From DATGFK01 sp040007395 (GTDB lineage Bacteria > Chloroflexota > Anaerolineae > Aggregatilineales > UBA2796): a stretch of 8,664 bases of DNA. Under the pieces are notes generated by a model that worked only from the letters and a program-made list of their open reading frames with translations, did not search any database and had not been told where the DNA came from. Position numbers and translations under genes: made by a program. Below are positions 1 through 5,938 of this stretch, one piece after another; positions within the stretch are counted from its first letter, which is position 1; the number at the start of each line of letters is the position of its first letter. The stretch is taken from contig JBDTVG010000001.1 in assembly GCA_040007395.1 (NCBI GenBank), forward strand, positions 1-8,664. The letters run 5' to 3'.

Positions 1-48
1 CAGCGTCTGGTGGACGATGGCCTTATAGTAGTCCCAGATGTTAAATGA
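1..48 (+). CDS. C-terminal end of an unidentified protein (partial)
   Basis: Frame 1 is open from the window edge and encodes QRLVDDGLIVVPDVK followed by TGA at 46-48. The mix of charged and hydrophobic residues is protein-like, and the stop lies just 20 bases before the ferredoxin start, as expected for an upstream operon partner. Fifteen codons are too few to name a family. It could be chance reading; the compact spacing to the next gene is the main support. Confidence 0.45.
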   Translation, partial: QRLVDDGLIVVPDVK

Positions 49-56
49 ACGTCGAT

Positions 57-61
57 AGGAG
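57..61 (+). promoter_or_regulatory. Ribosome binding site that sets the ferredoxin start at 69
   Basis: AGGAG lies 7 bases before the ATG at 69. The earlier in-frame ATG at 45 has no such sequence in front of it and overlaps the stop of the upstream reading frame, so 69 is preferred. Confidence 0.75.
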
Positions 62-68
62 CCAAAAC

Positions 69-413
69 ATGACCCACATTATCACTAGCCTGTGCCTGCG
101 TGACGGCGCTTGCGTAGAAGTTTGTCCGGTTGAATGTATCATCCCCGGTCTGCCCGAAGCCGAGTGGCCTTGGTACTTTATCGACCCAGACACCTGCATC
201 GACTGCGGTGCTTGCATCCCAGAATGCCCCTATGAGGCGATCTTCCCCGAAGAGGAAGTCCCTCAGGCTTACGAATTGGCAGCCGATCAGGAGCGTATCC
301 CGTTTCGCGGGGATCGTTACAAGAAAGAAGGCGAAGTCATTGACCTGACTGAAGATATTCAGCCGAACTACGACTTCTTCCAGAAAGGCCCCGGCTACAA
401 AGCGGGTAAGTAA
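69..413 (+). CDS. Ferredoxin, seven-iron [3Fe-4S][4Fe-4S] type, with long acidic C-terminal tail
   Basis: A 114-residue soluble electron carrier. Two cysteine motifs are visible: C9-x5-C15-x3-C19-x3-C23 and C43-x2-C46-x2-C49-x3-C53. By comparison with Azotobacter FdI and Thermus ferredoxin, C9, C15 and C53 should hold a [3Fe-4S] cluster and C19, C43, C46 and C49 a [4Fe-4S] cluster, with C23 free. The first motif lacks CxxC, which argues against two full [4Fe-4S] sites. The spacing C9-x5-C15 is two residues shorter than the common x7, and a small loop containing EWPWY separates the motifs. About 60 residues follow the last cysteine, rich in Glu and Asp, compared with a short tail in FdxA. The donor and acceptor cannot be told from the neighbours. 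The start at 69 rests on its SD; starting at 45 would add eight residues. A terminator follows directly. Confidence 0.92.
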   Translation: MTHIITSLCLRDGACVEVCPVECIIPGLPEAEWPWYFIDPDTCIDCGACIPECPYEAIFPEEEVPQAYELAADQERIPFRGDRYKKEGEVIDLTEDIQPNYDFFQKGPGYKAGK

Positions 414-439
414 TTACCGTTACAAATACGCTTCATTTG

Positions 440-468
440 ACCCCGCTGACACAGCGGGGTTTTTGTTT
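440..468 (+). terminator. Rho-independent terminator after the ferredoxin gene
   Basis: ACCCCGCTG (440-448) and CAGCGGGGT (452-460) form a perfect 9-bp GC-rich stem with a 3-base loop, followed by TTTTGTTT. It lies 27 bases after the ferredoxin stop. Confidence 0.93.
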
Positions 469-475
469 GTATGTC

Positions 476-504
476 TGGACGAAAGATGTAAGATGTCCTA
501 CAAT
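476..504 (+). promoter_or_regulatory. Candidate sigma70-type promoter for the response regulator and yraN
   Basis: TGGACG (476-481) and TACAAT (499-504) are separated by 17 bases, matching 4 of 6 and 5 of 6 consensus positions. It sits between the upstream terminator and the gene at 540, where a new promoter is needed. Assignment is by eye only. Confidence 0.4.
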
Positions 505-539
505 GGAACACTATAGATAACAGACAATAGGCGGACACC

Positions 540-929
540 ATGCCCTACAACATCCTCGTGATTGACGACGACAAAGCCACAGCCGACTCGCTGGCAGACA
601 TATTACGTTTACTCAACCACCATGTTAGTGTAGCCTATGGGCCGCGTAATGCTTTCGCCCAATTGAGTGAGTCTACGCCGGACATCGTGTTTGTCGATAC
701 CAATATGCCGGGGGTGGATGGCTTGGAAGTGTGCCGCTATATGCGCCGCGACCCACAAACCGCCAACACGCCAATTGTCAGCTTTTCGGCAGATGGGGAA
801 AAGGCGCATCAGGATGCCGCCTTTATGGCAGGTTCAAACTATTACATCGTCAAGCCTGTAATGCTTGAGGACTGCGAAGTAGCGCTCGGCTTCATTGAAA
901 CAATGCTTAGTGCTACCCATCACGGATGA
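540..929 (+). CDS. Single-domain response regulator (CheY-like receiver)
   Basis: A 129-residue cytoplasmic receiver domain with no output domain. The acidic pocket is D9-D10-D11 (VIDDD), the phosphoacceptor is D53 (FVDTNMPGVDG), the switch residue is S83 (SFSAD) and the conserved lysine is K105 (VKP). All catalytic positions are present, so it should accept a phosphoryl group from a histidine kinase, but no kinase is in the window. GGCGG-like sequence about 7 bases upstream serves as ribosome site. Its TGA overlaps the ATG of the yraN-like gene (ATGA at 926-929), implying translational coupling. Such stand-alone receivers act through protein-protein contact or phosphorelay; the target here is unknown. 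Confidence 0.9.
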   Translation: MPYNILVIDDDKATADSLADILRLLNHHVSVAYGPRNAFAQLSESTPDIVFVDTNMPGVDGLEVCRYMRRDPQTANTPIVSFSADGEKAHQDAAFMAGSNYYIVKPVMLEDCEVALGFIETMLSATHHG

Positions 930-1279
930 CTACTGCTCGTCGCCGTAAAGGATCGCGAGGCGAAGCCATCGCCGCGGCAGCGTTGGAACAGTCGGGCTAT
1001 ATCATACTAGAACGCAACTGGCGCTGCGCTGACGGCGAGTTGGATATTGTCGCCAAACACCGAGGCGAGATTGTGTTTGTCGAGGTACGGGCGCGGATGG
1101 ATGGCATGGATACCGCGCTCGAAAGCATCACGCCGCGCAAAGCTGCCAAACTTATGCTGCTTGCCGACCTCTATTTGGCGGCTCATCCAATAGACAATAT
1201 GCCTGTTCGCATTGATGTTGTCGCGGTTCACCTTGGATCTGGTGCTACAGACATTATCGAAAACGCGGTTGGCTGGTGA
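926..1279 (+). CDS. YraN/UPF0102 family protein, predicted endonuclease-like fold
   Basis: A 117-residue protein matching the UPF0102 (YraN) pattern: KGSRGEAIA near the N-terminus (G9-E13), then SGYIILERNWR, GELDIVA with D40, VFVEVRAR with E53, ITPRKAAKL, and a final beta-strand VRIDVVAV. The family belongs to the Holliday-junction-resolvase-like branch of PD-(D/E)XK folds; in E. coli and others its exact role is not settled. Here the usual VK-x-R of the catalytic strand reads VRAR, so the lysine position is R55. Length is normal for the family. The gene overlaps the response regulator by four bases. The frequent neighbour rnhB is not in view. Confidence 0.9.
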   Translation: MTTARRRKGSRGEAIAAAALEQSGYIILERNWRCADGELDIVAKHRGEIVFVEVRARMDGMDTALESITPRKAAKLMLLADLYLAAHPIDNMPVRIDVVAVHLGSGATDIIENAVGW

Positions 1280-1295
1280 ATGCCACAGTTCACAA

Positions 1296-1324
1296 TTCTC
1301 ACTAAAGCCCAAACAAGGTAGAAT
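1296..1324 (+). promoter_or_regulatory. Candidate promoter for miaB
   Basis: TTCTCA (1296-1301) and TAGAAT (1319-1324) are 17 bases apart, matching 4 of 6 and 5 of 6 consensus positions, in the 80-base gap after yraN. It would give a leader of about 30 bases. No terminator is visible in the gap, so readthrough from yraN is also possible. Confidence 0.4.
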
Positions 1325-1359
1325 TAGCAAATACCCCGTACACGGGTGATCGAAATGAG

Positions 1360-2775
1360 ATGAGGGAAGCACAGTTGTCTAGAAGTTACCATATCTGGAC
1401 GCTTGGGTGTCAGATGAACACTGCCGATACACAGCGTTTGGCCAGTGAACTGGAAAAACTTGGCTTGCACGCCGCACTGGAGCCAGAAGAAGCCGATGTG
1501 ATGGTTGTCAATACCTGTGTCGTGCGGCAGGGCGCGGAAGATAAAGGCGTGGGGCGGCTGATGTCGCTCAAGCCAATTAAAGACAAATATCCCGACAAAG
1601 TGATCGGCTTGATGGGCTGCATGGTCGGGGTGCGCGACGCGCTGCCACTGCGTAAGCGCTTCCCCTTTGTCGATGTGTTTCTCGCGCCGTCTCAACCCGA
1701 CCCGATGGTCACGTTTTTGCGCGAACAAGGTATTGAAGAAACGTTTATCGCCCTCGAAGATGATCAGCGTGCGTTGCGCGATGCCATTCAGGATGAAGAA
1801 GCATTAGTCTTGCCCGCTCACGAGCGCGGGTCGGTAATTACAGCCCATGTCCCTGTGGTTTATGGCTGTTCGCACGCTTGCAGTTTTTGCATTATCCCGT
1901 TCCGGCGCGGCGTAGAACGCAGTCGCAGTGTTGGCGAAATTGTGGCGGAAGTCCGCAGCCTTGCCCGACAAGGCGTGAAAGAGATCACGCTGCTTGGGCA
2001 AATTGTGGATCGCTATGGCAAAGATATTCCCGACGGCCCCGATCTTGCCGATCTGCTGCGGATTGTGCATGATGCGGGTACAGCCGAAGGCTTAGAACGT
2101 ATTCGCTTCCTGACCAGCCACCCTAATTATATGACCGATAAACTGCTTGATACGGTGGCGGAACTGCCTCATGTCATGCCACATATCGAGGTTGCGCTAC
2201 AGTCGGGTAGCGATGAGGTATTGGCACGCATGAAGCGCGGCTATACGACACAGCACTACCGCGATCTCATTGCACGGATTCGCGAGCGGATTCCCAATGT
2301 AGCGATCCACACGGATATTATTGTGGGCTTCTGCGGCGAAACCGAACAGCAGTTTAACGAAACCTACGCACTGTTGGGCGAACTCAAGCTCGATAAGGTG
2401 CATCTTGCTAAGTACAGCCCTCGCCCGCAGACGGTCAGTGATCGCACGATGGCAGATGATGTTCCCGAAGAAGAAAAAGAACGCCGTCGCGTAATTACCG
2501 ATGAGCAGCAAGGCAGCATCAATGCTGAAATTAATCGCCGTTCACTAGGCCAAATTGCGCCTGTGTTGGTCGAGGAACTTTACAACGGCAAATGGCGCGG
2601 GCGTACTCCGCAAAACAAATTGGTATTTTTTGAGGATACCAGTGGGGATCGGCGCGGTCAGGTCGTAGACGTGGAGATTGACTGGACAGGCCCTTGGTGG
2701 GTGCAAGGTCGCTTACCGGGCAGCCAAATCCCATCGGTGATGGCAGCCTTGCAGGAACACACTCACGAACATTGA
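1360..2775 (+). CDS. miaB: tRNA-2-methylthio-N6-isopentenyladenosine synthase MiaB
   Basis: A 471-residue radical-SAM enzyme that adds a methylthio group to C2 of i6A37 in tRNAs reading UNN codons, using S-adenosylmethionine and two [4Fe-4S] clusters in the cytoplasm. Domain order is complete: the N-terminal UPF0004 domain with auxiliary cluster cysteines C17 (TLGCQMN), C53 (NTCVVR) and C87 (GCMVG); the radical-SAM core with C170-x3-C174-x2-C177 (CSHACSFC); and a C-terminal TRAM domain from about 400 to 452. TLGCQMN and LLGQ point to MiaB rather than MtaB or RimO. Two deviations stand out: LLGQIVDRYG has Ile215 where most MiaB have Asn, and GFCGE has Cys325 in place of the usual Pro. The start is uncertain: ATG at 1360 is preceded by GGTGATC (1345-1351), but TTG at 1375 has GAGGGA 7 bases ahead. 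Its end lies three bases from the end of the convergent prenyltransferase gene. Confidence 0.95.
   Translation: MREAQLSRSYHIWTLGCQMNTADTQRLASELEKLGLHAALEPEEADVMVVNTCVVRQGAEDKGVGRLMSLKPIKDKYPDKVIGLMGCMVGVRDALPLRKRFPFVDVFLAPSQPDPMVTFLREQGIEETFIALEDDQRALRDAIQDEEALVLPAHERGSVITAHVPVVYGCSHACSFCIIPFRRGVERSRSVGEIVAEVRSLARQGVKEITLLGQIVDRYGKDIPDGPDLADLLRIVHDAGTAEGLERIRFLTSHPNYMTDKLLDTVAELPHVMPHIEVALQSGSDEVLARMKRGYTTQHYRDLIARIRERIPNVAIHTDIIVGFCGETEQQFNETYALLGELKLDKVHLAKYSPRPQTVSDRTMADDVPEEEKERRRVITDEQQGSINAEINRRSLGQIAPVLVEELYNGKWRGRTPQNKLVFFEDTSGDRRGQVVDVEIDWTGPWWVQGRLPGSQIPSVMAALQEHTHEH
1362..1367 (+). promoter_or_regulatory. SD-like sequence suggesting an alternative TTG start for miaB at 1375
   Basis: GAGGGA ends 7 bases before an in-frame TTG at 1375, an ideal spacing. 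Using it would remove five residues (MREAQ) that lie before the conserved core. The alternative is the ATG at 1360. Confidence 0.4.
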
Positions 2776-2778
2776 GCG

Positions 2779-3642
2779 TTAGCTATTCAGCAGTGTTTTG
2801 TAGGCAAATACTAGAAAACCCATTAGCCCGTTGAGCGCTGGAAACCACCAATAGACTCGCGCTACATTGATGTTGGGTTGGAAGTACAGCGCTAAGGGGA
2901 TTGCTGGATATAGCAGCGTGATCGCGCCCAGTGGCCCAAGCGTTGCCATGATCAGCAGTGCAAAAATTGTCCAGTTGGCGGCGACAAACAATAGCGATCT
3001 TTGTTTGCCAAGCACTACCGCTACGGTGCGAATCCCCGCTTGCGTATCCGGCTCAATATCTGGGATCGCGGAGTAGGCGTGCATCCCCGCCGCCCAGCAG
3101 ATTGCCCCAACAACGATTGCGAGTGGCGGATAACGATTTGCGGTCAAGGCATAGCCCAAAAATCCCGGTAGCACATACAGGACATTCGAGTACGAGTCGA
3201 GAAAGGGTCGGGCTTTGAAGCGCAGCGGCGGCGCACTGTAGAATACGCTGAAAAATAGGAACAACCCGAAGATCCACCACAGCGCCACCGGGATTAGCAT
3301 TAGCATTCCTGCGCTGATGAACATAATTATAATTAGGGTAGCGATCACACCGCGCTGTTCTTGATCTGCCAATCGATGTTCCTGAGCGCTTTTCTTGTCG
3401 TTAAGCGCGTCGCTGGCGCGATCAAACACATCGTTGATACCATACAAAAATAGATTTGCTGGCAGCAAAAAGTACGCAAACAGAATCCAGAAGCGGATCG
3501 GGTAAATCTCACGATAGCCTGTTGGCAGTCCAACAATGTAACCAAGCAGGAATGGCCCCGCTGTGTAAAACCAAAAACGGGGTCGTGAGATTTTCAGCAG
3601 TTTAGCGAATGACATAGCGAATGACATAGTGAATAACATCAT
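2779..3642 (-). CDS. UbiA-superfamily prenyltransferase, lycopene elongase-like
   Basis: A 287-residue polytopic inner-membrane protein with about eight to nine hydrophobic segments. Both Asp-rich motifs that bind the Mg-diphosphate of the prenyl donor are present: N70-D71-x2-D74-x3-D78 (YGINDVFDRASD) and D195-x3-D199 (IPDIEPD). Between them is SAPPLRFKARPFLDS. The strings around YGINDVFD, RPFLDS-SN-LYVLPG and the HAYSAIPDIEPD-AGIRT region resemble CrtEb/LyeJ lycopene elongases, which add C5 units to C40 carotenoids, more than UbiA or MenA. This is from memory of the family, not a search. No other carotenoid gene is in the window, so substrate is inferred. The start is unclear: in-frame ATGs occur at residues 1, 2, 6 and 10, all inside a tandem repeat and none with a strong SD; conserved sequence begins near residue 14. 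The gene converges on miaB with a 3-base gap and no obvious terminator. Confidence 0.85.
   Translation of the reverse strand: MMLFTMSFAMSFAKLLKISRPRFWFYTAGPFLLGYIVGLPTGYREIYPIRFWILFAYFLLPANLFLYGINDVFDRASDALNDKKSAQEHRLADQEQRGVIATLIIIMFISAGMLMLIPVALWWIFGLFLFFSVFYSAPPLRFKARPFLDSYSNVLYVLPGFLGYALTANRYPPLAIVVGAICWAAGMHAYSAIPDIEPDTQAGIRTVAVVLGKQRSLLFVAANWTIFALLIMATLGPLGAITLLYPAIPLALYFQPNINVARVYWWFPALNGLMGFLVFAYKTLLNS
3604..3639 (-). repeat. Three tandem 12-base units at the start of the prenyltransferase gene
   Basis: On the plus strand, agcgaatgacat occurs at 3604-3615 and 3616-3627, and a degenerate copy agtgaataacat at 3628-3639. On the coding strand each unit is ATG plus three codons, giving MSFA, MSFA and MLFT. 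The unit length is a multiple of three, so copy-number change keeps the frame and changes the number of possible start codons. Confidence 0.9.
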
Positions 3643-3671
3643 GGCTCAATTGTAGGCAAACGCTATACCCT

Positions 3672-3700
3672 TTGACACCACACCTATCCCTGCGTTTAAA
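3672..3700 (+). promoter_or_regulatory. Candidate distal promoter for the exported beta-propeller gene
   Basis: TTGACA (3672-3677), a perfect -35 match, is followed after 17 bases by TTTAAA (3695-3700), 4 of 6 to the -10 consensus. It would leave a leader of about 145 bases. The 210-base divergent gap also has to hold the minus-strand prenyltransferase promoter, which I could not place. Confidence 0.4.
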
Positions 3701-3792
3701 AAAGCTTATACTTGTGCTAATCTATCGGTAGCAGGATTGGATCTGTTACAGTGCAATGCCATTGTTAACCGACTCTATCCGCGTCTTTTCCG

Positions 3793-3819
3793 TTGAACTC
3801 GACATCAACACCGTATAAG
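3793..3819 (+). promoter_or_regulatory. Candidate proximal promoter for the exported beta-propeller gene
   Basis: TTGAAC (3793-3798) and TATAAG (3814-3819) have a short 15-base spacer. It would start transcription about 27 bases before the GTG. It is an alternative to the distal site; neither is proven. Confidence 0.3.
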
Positions 3820-3836
3820 GGATGCAGATAAACGCC

Positions 3837-3845
3837 AAGAAAGGA
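3837..3845 (+). promoter_or_regulatory. Ribosome binding site supporting a GTG start at 3853
   Basis: AAGAAAGGA ends 7 bases before GTG at 3853, pairing well with the 16S rRNA 3' tail. The start also places a complete signal peptide at the N-terminus, so the GTG is well supported. Confidence 0.8.
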
Positions 3846-3852
3846 CTCTGAC

Positions 3853-5406
3853 GTGTACAATCCTATCCGCCGTTTGTCATTTTATAGCGTACTCATCGTT
3901 ATTCTTCTGGTAACACTTGCACCCGCCAATAATGCGCTAGCCCAGACTTCTGGCTACGATTGGCTTCAATGGAATGGCAATCCTCAACACAGTGGCAACA
4001 ACACCCAAGAAACGCTCATTAACACGGCGAACATCAAGACGCTGAAGCAAATCTATCAAGTGACCCTGCCGGCTGTGGTTGACGGAGCGCCCGTCTATTT
4101 GCGGGCGGTCAAGACTCCGACGGGTGTGCGCGACTTGTTGTTTGTTACCACCAGAGTCGGTCATATTATGGCGCTGGATGCGGCTACTGGACTGCTGGTC
4201 TGGATGCAGAAACACACCAACGACTCGTGTGCCATCAATAAAGATTTGGCGACAAATGGCTCGTGTTATACCTCCTCCATTCCAGCGATTGATCCTAATC
4301 TGCAATATATCTACAGCTATGGGTTAGATGGGTTTGTCCACAAGCATCAGGTCGGGGATGGAGTTGAGATCACGAGTGGTGGCTGGCCTCAAGTGGTGAC
4401 GCTCAAACCTTGGGTCGAACGGGCGGCTACTGCCTTGAGCATTGCGACTGCCAAAAGCGGAATTAGCTATCTGTATGTCACGAAAGACGGCTACAACATT
4501 CCTTATCCAAACGATCCGGGAGACTATCAGGGGCATGTGACTATCATTAATCTGGGTGATGGCACACAGAAAGTGTTCAATGTGGTATGCAGCAATCTGA
4601 GTGTCCACTTGGCAGAAAAGCCGAAACGCCCCGCTTGCAATCAAGAAAGTTCTGGTATTTGGGGACGTGGTGGGGTGGTCTATAACCCCGATACCGACAA
4701 AATTTATGTGACAACGGGATTAGGGCGCTTTTCGCCGGGAAATTACGCTTGGAGCGACTCAGTCCTAGCGTTTAAGCCCGACGGCACCGGACTCTATCGA
4801 GGCCCCATTGATAGTTACACCCCGACTGATTATCGCGAACTGATCGATAAAAACCAGTCGCTAGGGAGTTCCGCACCGCTTATCTTACCTGTCCCTGCCA
4901 CAAGCAAGATCAAAAATCTGGCTGTCCAAATCGGTCAGGATCGCAAACTGAGATTGATCAATATGGACGATCTTAGCGGAAAAGGAAAACCGGGATATGT
5001 CGGCGGCGAGGTGGGCGAGGTAGAAACGCTGCCCTATGATGCGAATATTGACGATTCGCCAGCGTTGTGGGTAGACCCAGACGATAACAGCGCGTGGGTT
5101 TATATGCCGACCTATGATGGCATTTCGGGGTTTCAGCTCACCTTCGACAGCGATGGAATGCCGAAACTTAACCTGATGTGGAAAAATACCAATCCCTGCA
5201 AAACTCCACTTGTGGCCAATGACATTATCTATTGTGCGGGCTTCAAGAATATCTGGGCGTTCGATCCGCTGGATGGCAAATGGTTGTGGGGCGACTACCC
5301 AATTGGTGACATCCACTGGCAAACCCCGATTGTGGTAAATGGGGTGCTGTATATCACCGACGAGGCTAAGATACTACACGCCTATGCTTTGCTGCAAAGT
5401 TTCTAA
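3853..5406 (+). CDS. Exported PQQ-like beta-propeller repeat protein
   Basis: A 517-residue protein with a Sec-type signal peptide: basic R6-R7, hydrophobic stretch about 10-23, and a likely signal peptidase I site after A30 (NNALA/QTS). The mature part opens with DWLQWNGNPQHSGNN, the usual first strand of PQQ-like propellers, and carries repeat signatures such as MALDAATGLLVW (106-117) and AFDPLDGKWLW (469-479). Six cysteines fall in three close pairs, C126/C138, C246/C262 and C449/C461, which suggests disulfides in an oxidising compartment. No vicinal Cys-Cys of quinoprotein alcohol dehydrogenases is seen, so PQQ binding or dehydrogenase activity is not supported; a binding or scaffold role is as likely. 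No transmembrane or lipobox anchor appears beyond the signal. It is divergent from the prenyltransferase and convergent with the Uma2 gene. Confidence 0.85.
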   Translation: MYNPIRRLSFYSVLIVILLVTLAPANNALAQTSGYDWLQWNGNPQHSGNNTQETLINTANIKTLKQIYQVTLPAVVDGAPVYLRAVKTPTGVRDLLFVTTRVGHIMALDAATGLLVWMQKHTNDSCAINKDLATNGSCYTSSIPAIDPNLQYIYSYGLDGFVHKHQVGDGVEITSGGWPQVVTLKPWVERAATALSIATAKSGISYLYVTKDGYNIPYPNDPGDYQGHVTIINLGDGTQKVFNVVCSNLSVHLAEKPKRPACNQESSGIWGRGGVVYNPDTDKIYVTTGLGRFSPGNYAWSDSVLAFKPDGTGLYRGPIDSYTPTDYRELIDKNQSLGSSAPLILPVPATSKIKNLAVQIGQDRKLRLINMDDLSGKGKPGYVGGEVGEVETLPYDANIDDSPALWVDPDDNSAWVYMPTYDGISGFQLTFDSDGMPKLNLMWKNTNPCKTPLVANDIIYCAGFKNIWAFDPLDGKWLWGDYPIGDIHWQTPIVVNGVLYITDEAKILHAYALLQSF

Positions 5407-5432
5407 AACTGCCAATGATACGTCAGGCAGTT
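5407..5432 (+). other. Alternative hairpin overlapping the convergent-junction hairpin
   Basis: AACTGCC (5407-5413) can pair with GGCAGTT (5426-5432), a 7-bp stem with a 12-base loop. Its right arm shares 5430-5432 with the larger hairpin that follows, so the outermost pairs of the two compete. It begins one base after the propeller stop codon and may only add to termination. Confidence 0.4.
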
Positions 5433-5467
5433 AACACGACAGGCAGACAACCGCCTGTCGTGTTAAC
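5430..5467. terminator. Long perfect hairpin between convergent genes, probable bidirectional terminator
   Basis: GTTAACACGACAGGC (5430-5444) and GCCTGTCGTGTTAAC (5453-5467) form a perfect 15-bp stem around an 8-base loop. No T-tract follows on either strand. The stop codon (TAA) of the minus-strand gene is inside the right arm at 5463-5465. The position between two converging genes supports a role in ending transcription from both sides, but without a T-tract it may be a 3'-end stabiliser instead. Confidence 0.65.
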
Positions 5468-5918
5468 CCAGTACGGCAAATACTTCCGACAGTTTGACCG
5501 AAAAGTCTGCTAGCACGCTGCCACCTGTTAACACAGCGTCTTGCGCCAAAATCGTCACTTCGTGATCGGTATGGTATACATAGACCGTCCGCGATTTCGG
5601 ATAGACAACCCACAGCAACCGCACACCTGCCTGAAAGTAGGCCGCGACCTTCTCTTGCAATTCGATCTTGGTATTTCCGGTTGAGACGACTTCAACCGCC
5701 AGATCCGGCACAACAGTGGGAAAATCGTCTATCACTTTGGCTAGGCGTTCCTTTGCCGTAAATGCTATATCAGGATCTGGATTCTGGGAAAGAATAAATC
5801 CGGTTTCTTCGCCATAGACACGCCCCAAGTTATGCTGATAGATGAAACCACCGATCAGGAACGCTAGTCTAAGAGTAATTAGCCCTTGTGTTTCGCCCGT
5901 TGGTGACGTTTCGATCAA
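5463..5918 (-). CDS. Uma2 family (DUF820) restriction-endonuclease-like protein, N-terminally short
   Basis: The 151-residue open frame matches the Uma2 family, a PD-(D/E)XK-like fold widespread in Cyanobacteria and Chloroflexota, of unproven function. Visible motifs are IETSPTGETQG (2-12), PDIAF with D50, PDLAVEVVS with D72 and E76, K90 in ELQEKVAAYF, and the core AGVRLLWVVYPKSRTVYVY. The putative active-site residues are therefore kept. Usual members have roughly 180-200 residues and begin with a segment ending in YELIDGE; here that first 25-35 residues is absent, and an in-frame TAA lies four codons above the TTG at 5918. AAAGGA precedes this TTG at only 3 bases, too close for a normal SD. 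It follows the membrane-protein gene by 16 bases and ends in the hairpin at 5430-5467. It may be a decaying gene or a frameshifted one. Confidence 0.75.
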   Translation of the reverse strand: MIETSPTGETQGLITLRLAFLIGGFIYQHNLGRVYGEETGFILSQNPDPDIAFTAKERLAKVIDDFPTVVPDLAVEVVSTGNTKIELQEKVAAYFQAGVRLLWVVYPKSRTVYVYHTDHEVTILAQDAVLTGGSVLADFSVKLSEVFAVLG

Positions 5919-5938
5919 AGTTCCTTTGAATTACTCAT
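5915..5938 (-). pseudogene. Seven-codon leader ORF, possible frameshifted 5' end of the Uma2 gene
   Basis: On the minus strand an ATG at 5938-5936 overlaps the stop of the membrane-protein gene (ATGA) and encodes MSNSKEL before TGA at 5917-5915. The Uma2 frame starts one base back, at 5918. Adding one T to the TTT run at 5919-5917 would fuse the two into MSNSKELLIETSPTG. This looks like a coupled start disabled by a one-base loss or by a sequencing error. Programmed slippage is unlikely because no -1 slippery heptamer is present. Confidence 0.4.

Noticed and set aside
45..68. Earlier ATG at 45 for the ferredoxin
   Set aside because: It has no SD and overlaps the upstream stop; AGGAG at 57-61 points to the ATG at 69.
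1334..1351. Small CCCG/CGGG hairpin before miaB as a translation switch
   Set aside because: Only four base pairs; too weak to call a regulatory RNA structure.
1324..1728. 134-residue open frame antisense to miaB
   Set aside because: It lies entirely opposite conserved miaB codons and the yraN-miaB gap; composition is that of a shadow frame.
3754..3764. CAATG-C-CATTG inverted repeat in the divergent gap as an operator
   Set aside because: Five-base arms with a one-base centre are expected by chance and the site is not placed on a candidate promoter.
4885..5322. 145-residue open frame antisense to the propeller gene
   Set aside because: No recognisable motif and fully opposite a well-supported coding sequence.
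5915..5926. RF2-like programmed +1 frameshift (SD-like AAAGGA then CTT TGA)
   Set aside because: It resembles the prfB site, but a +1 shift gives a frame that soon stops; the Uma2 frame needs a -1 shift, and no slippery heptamer is present.
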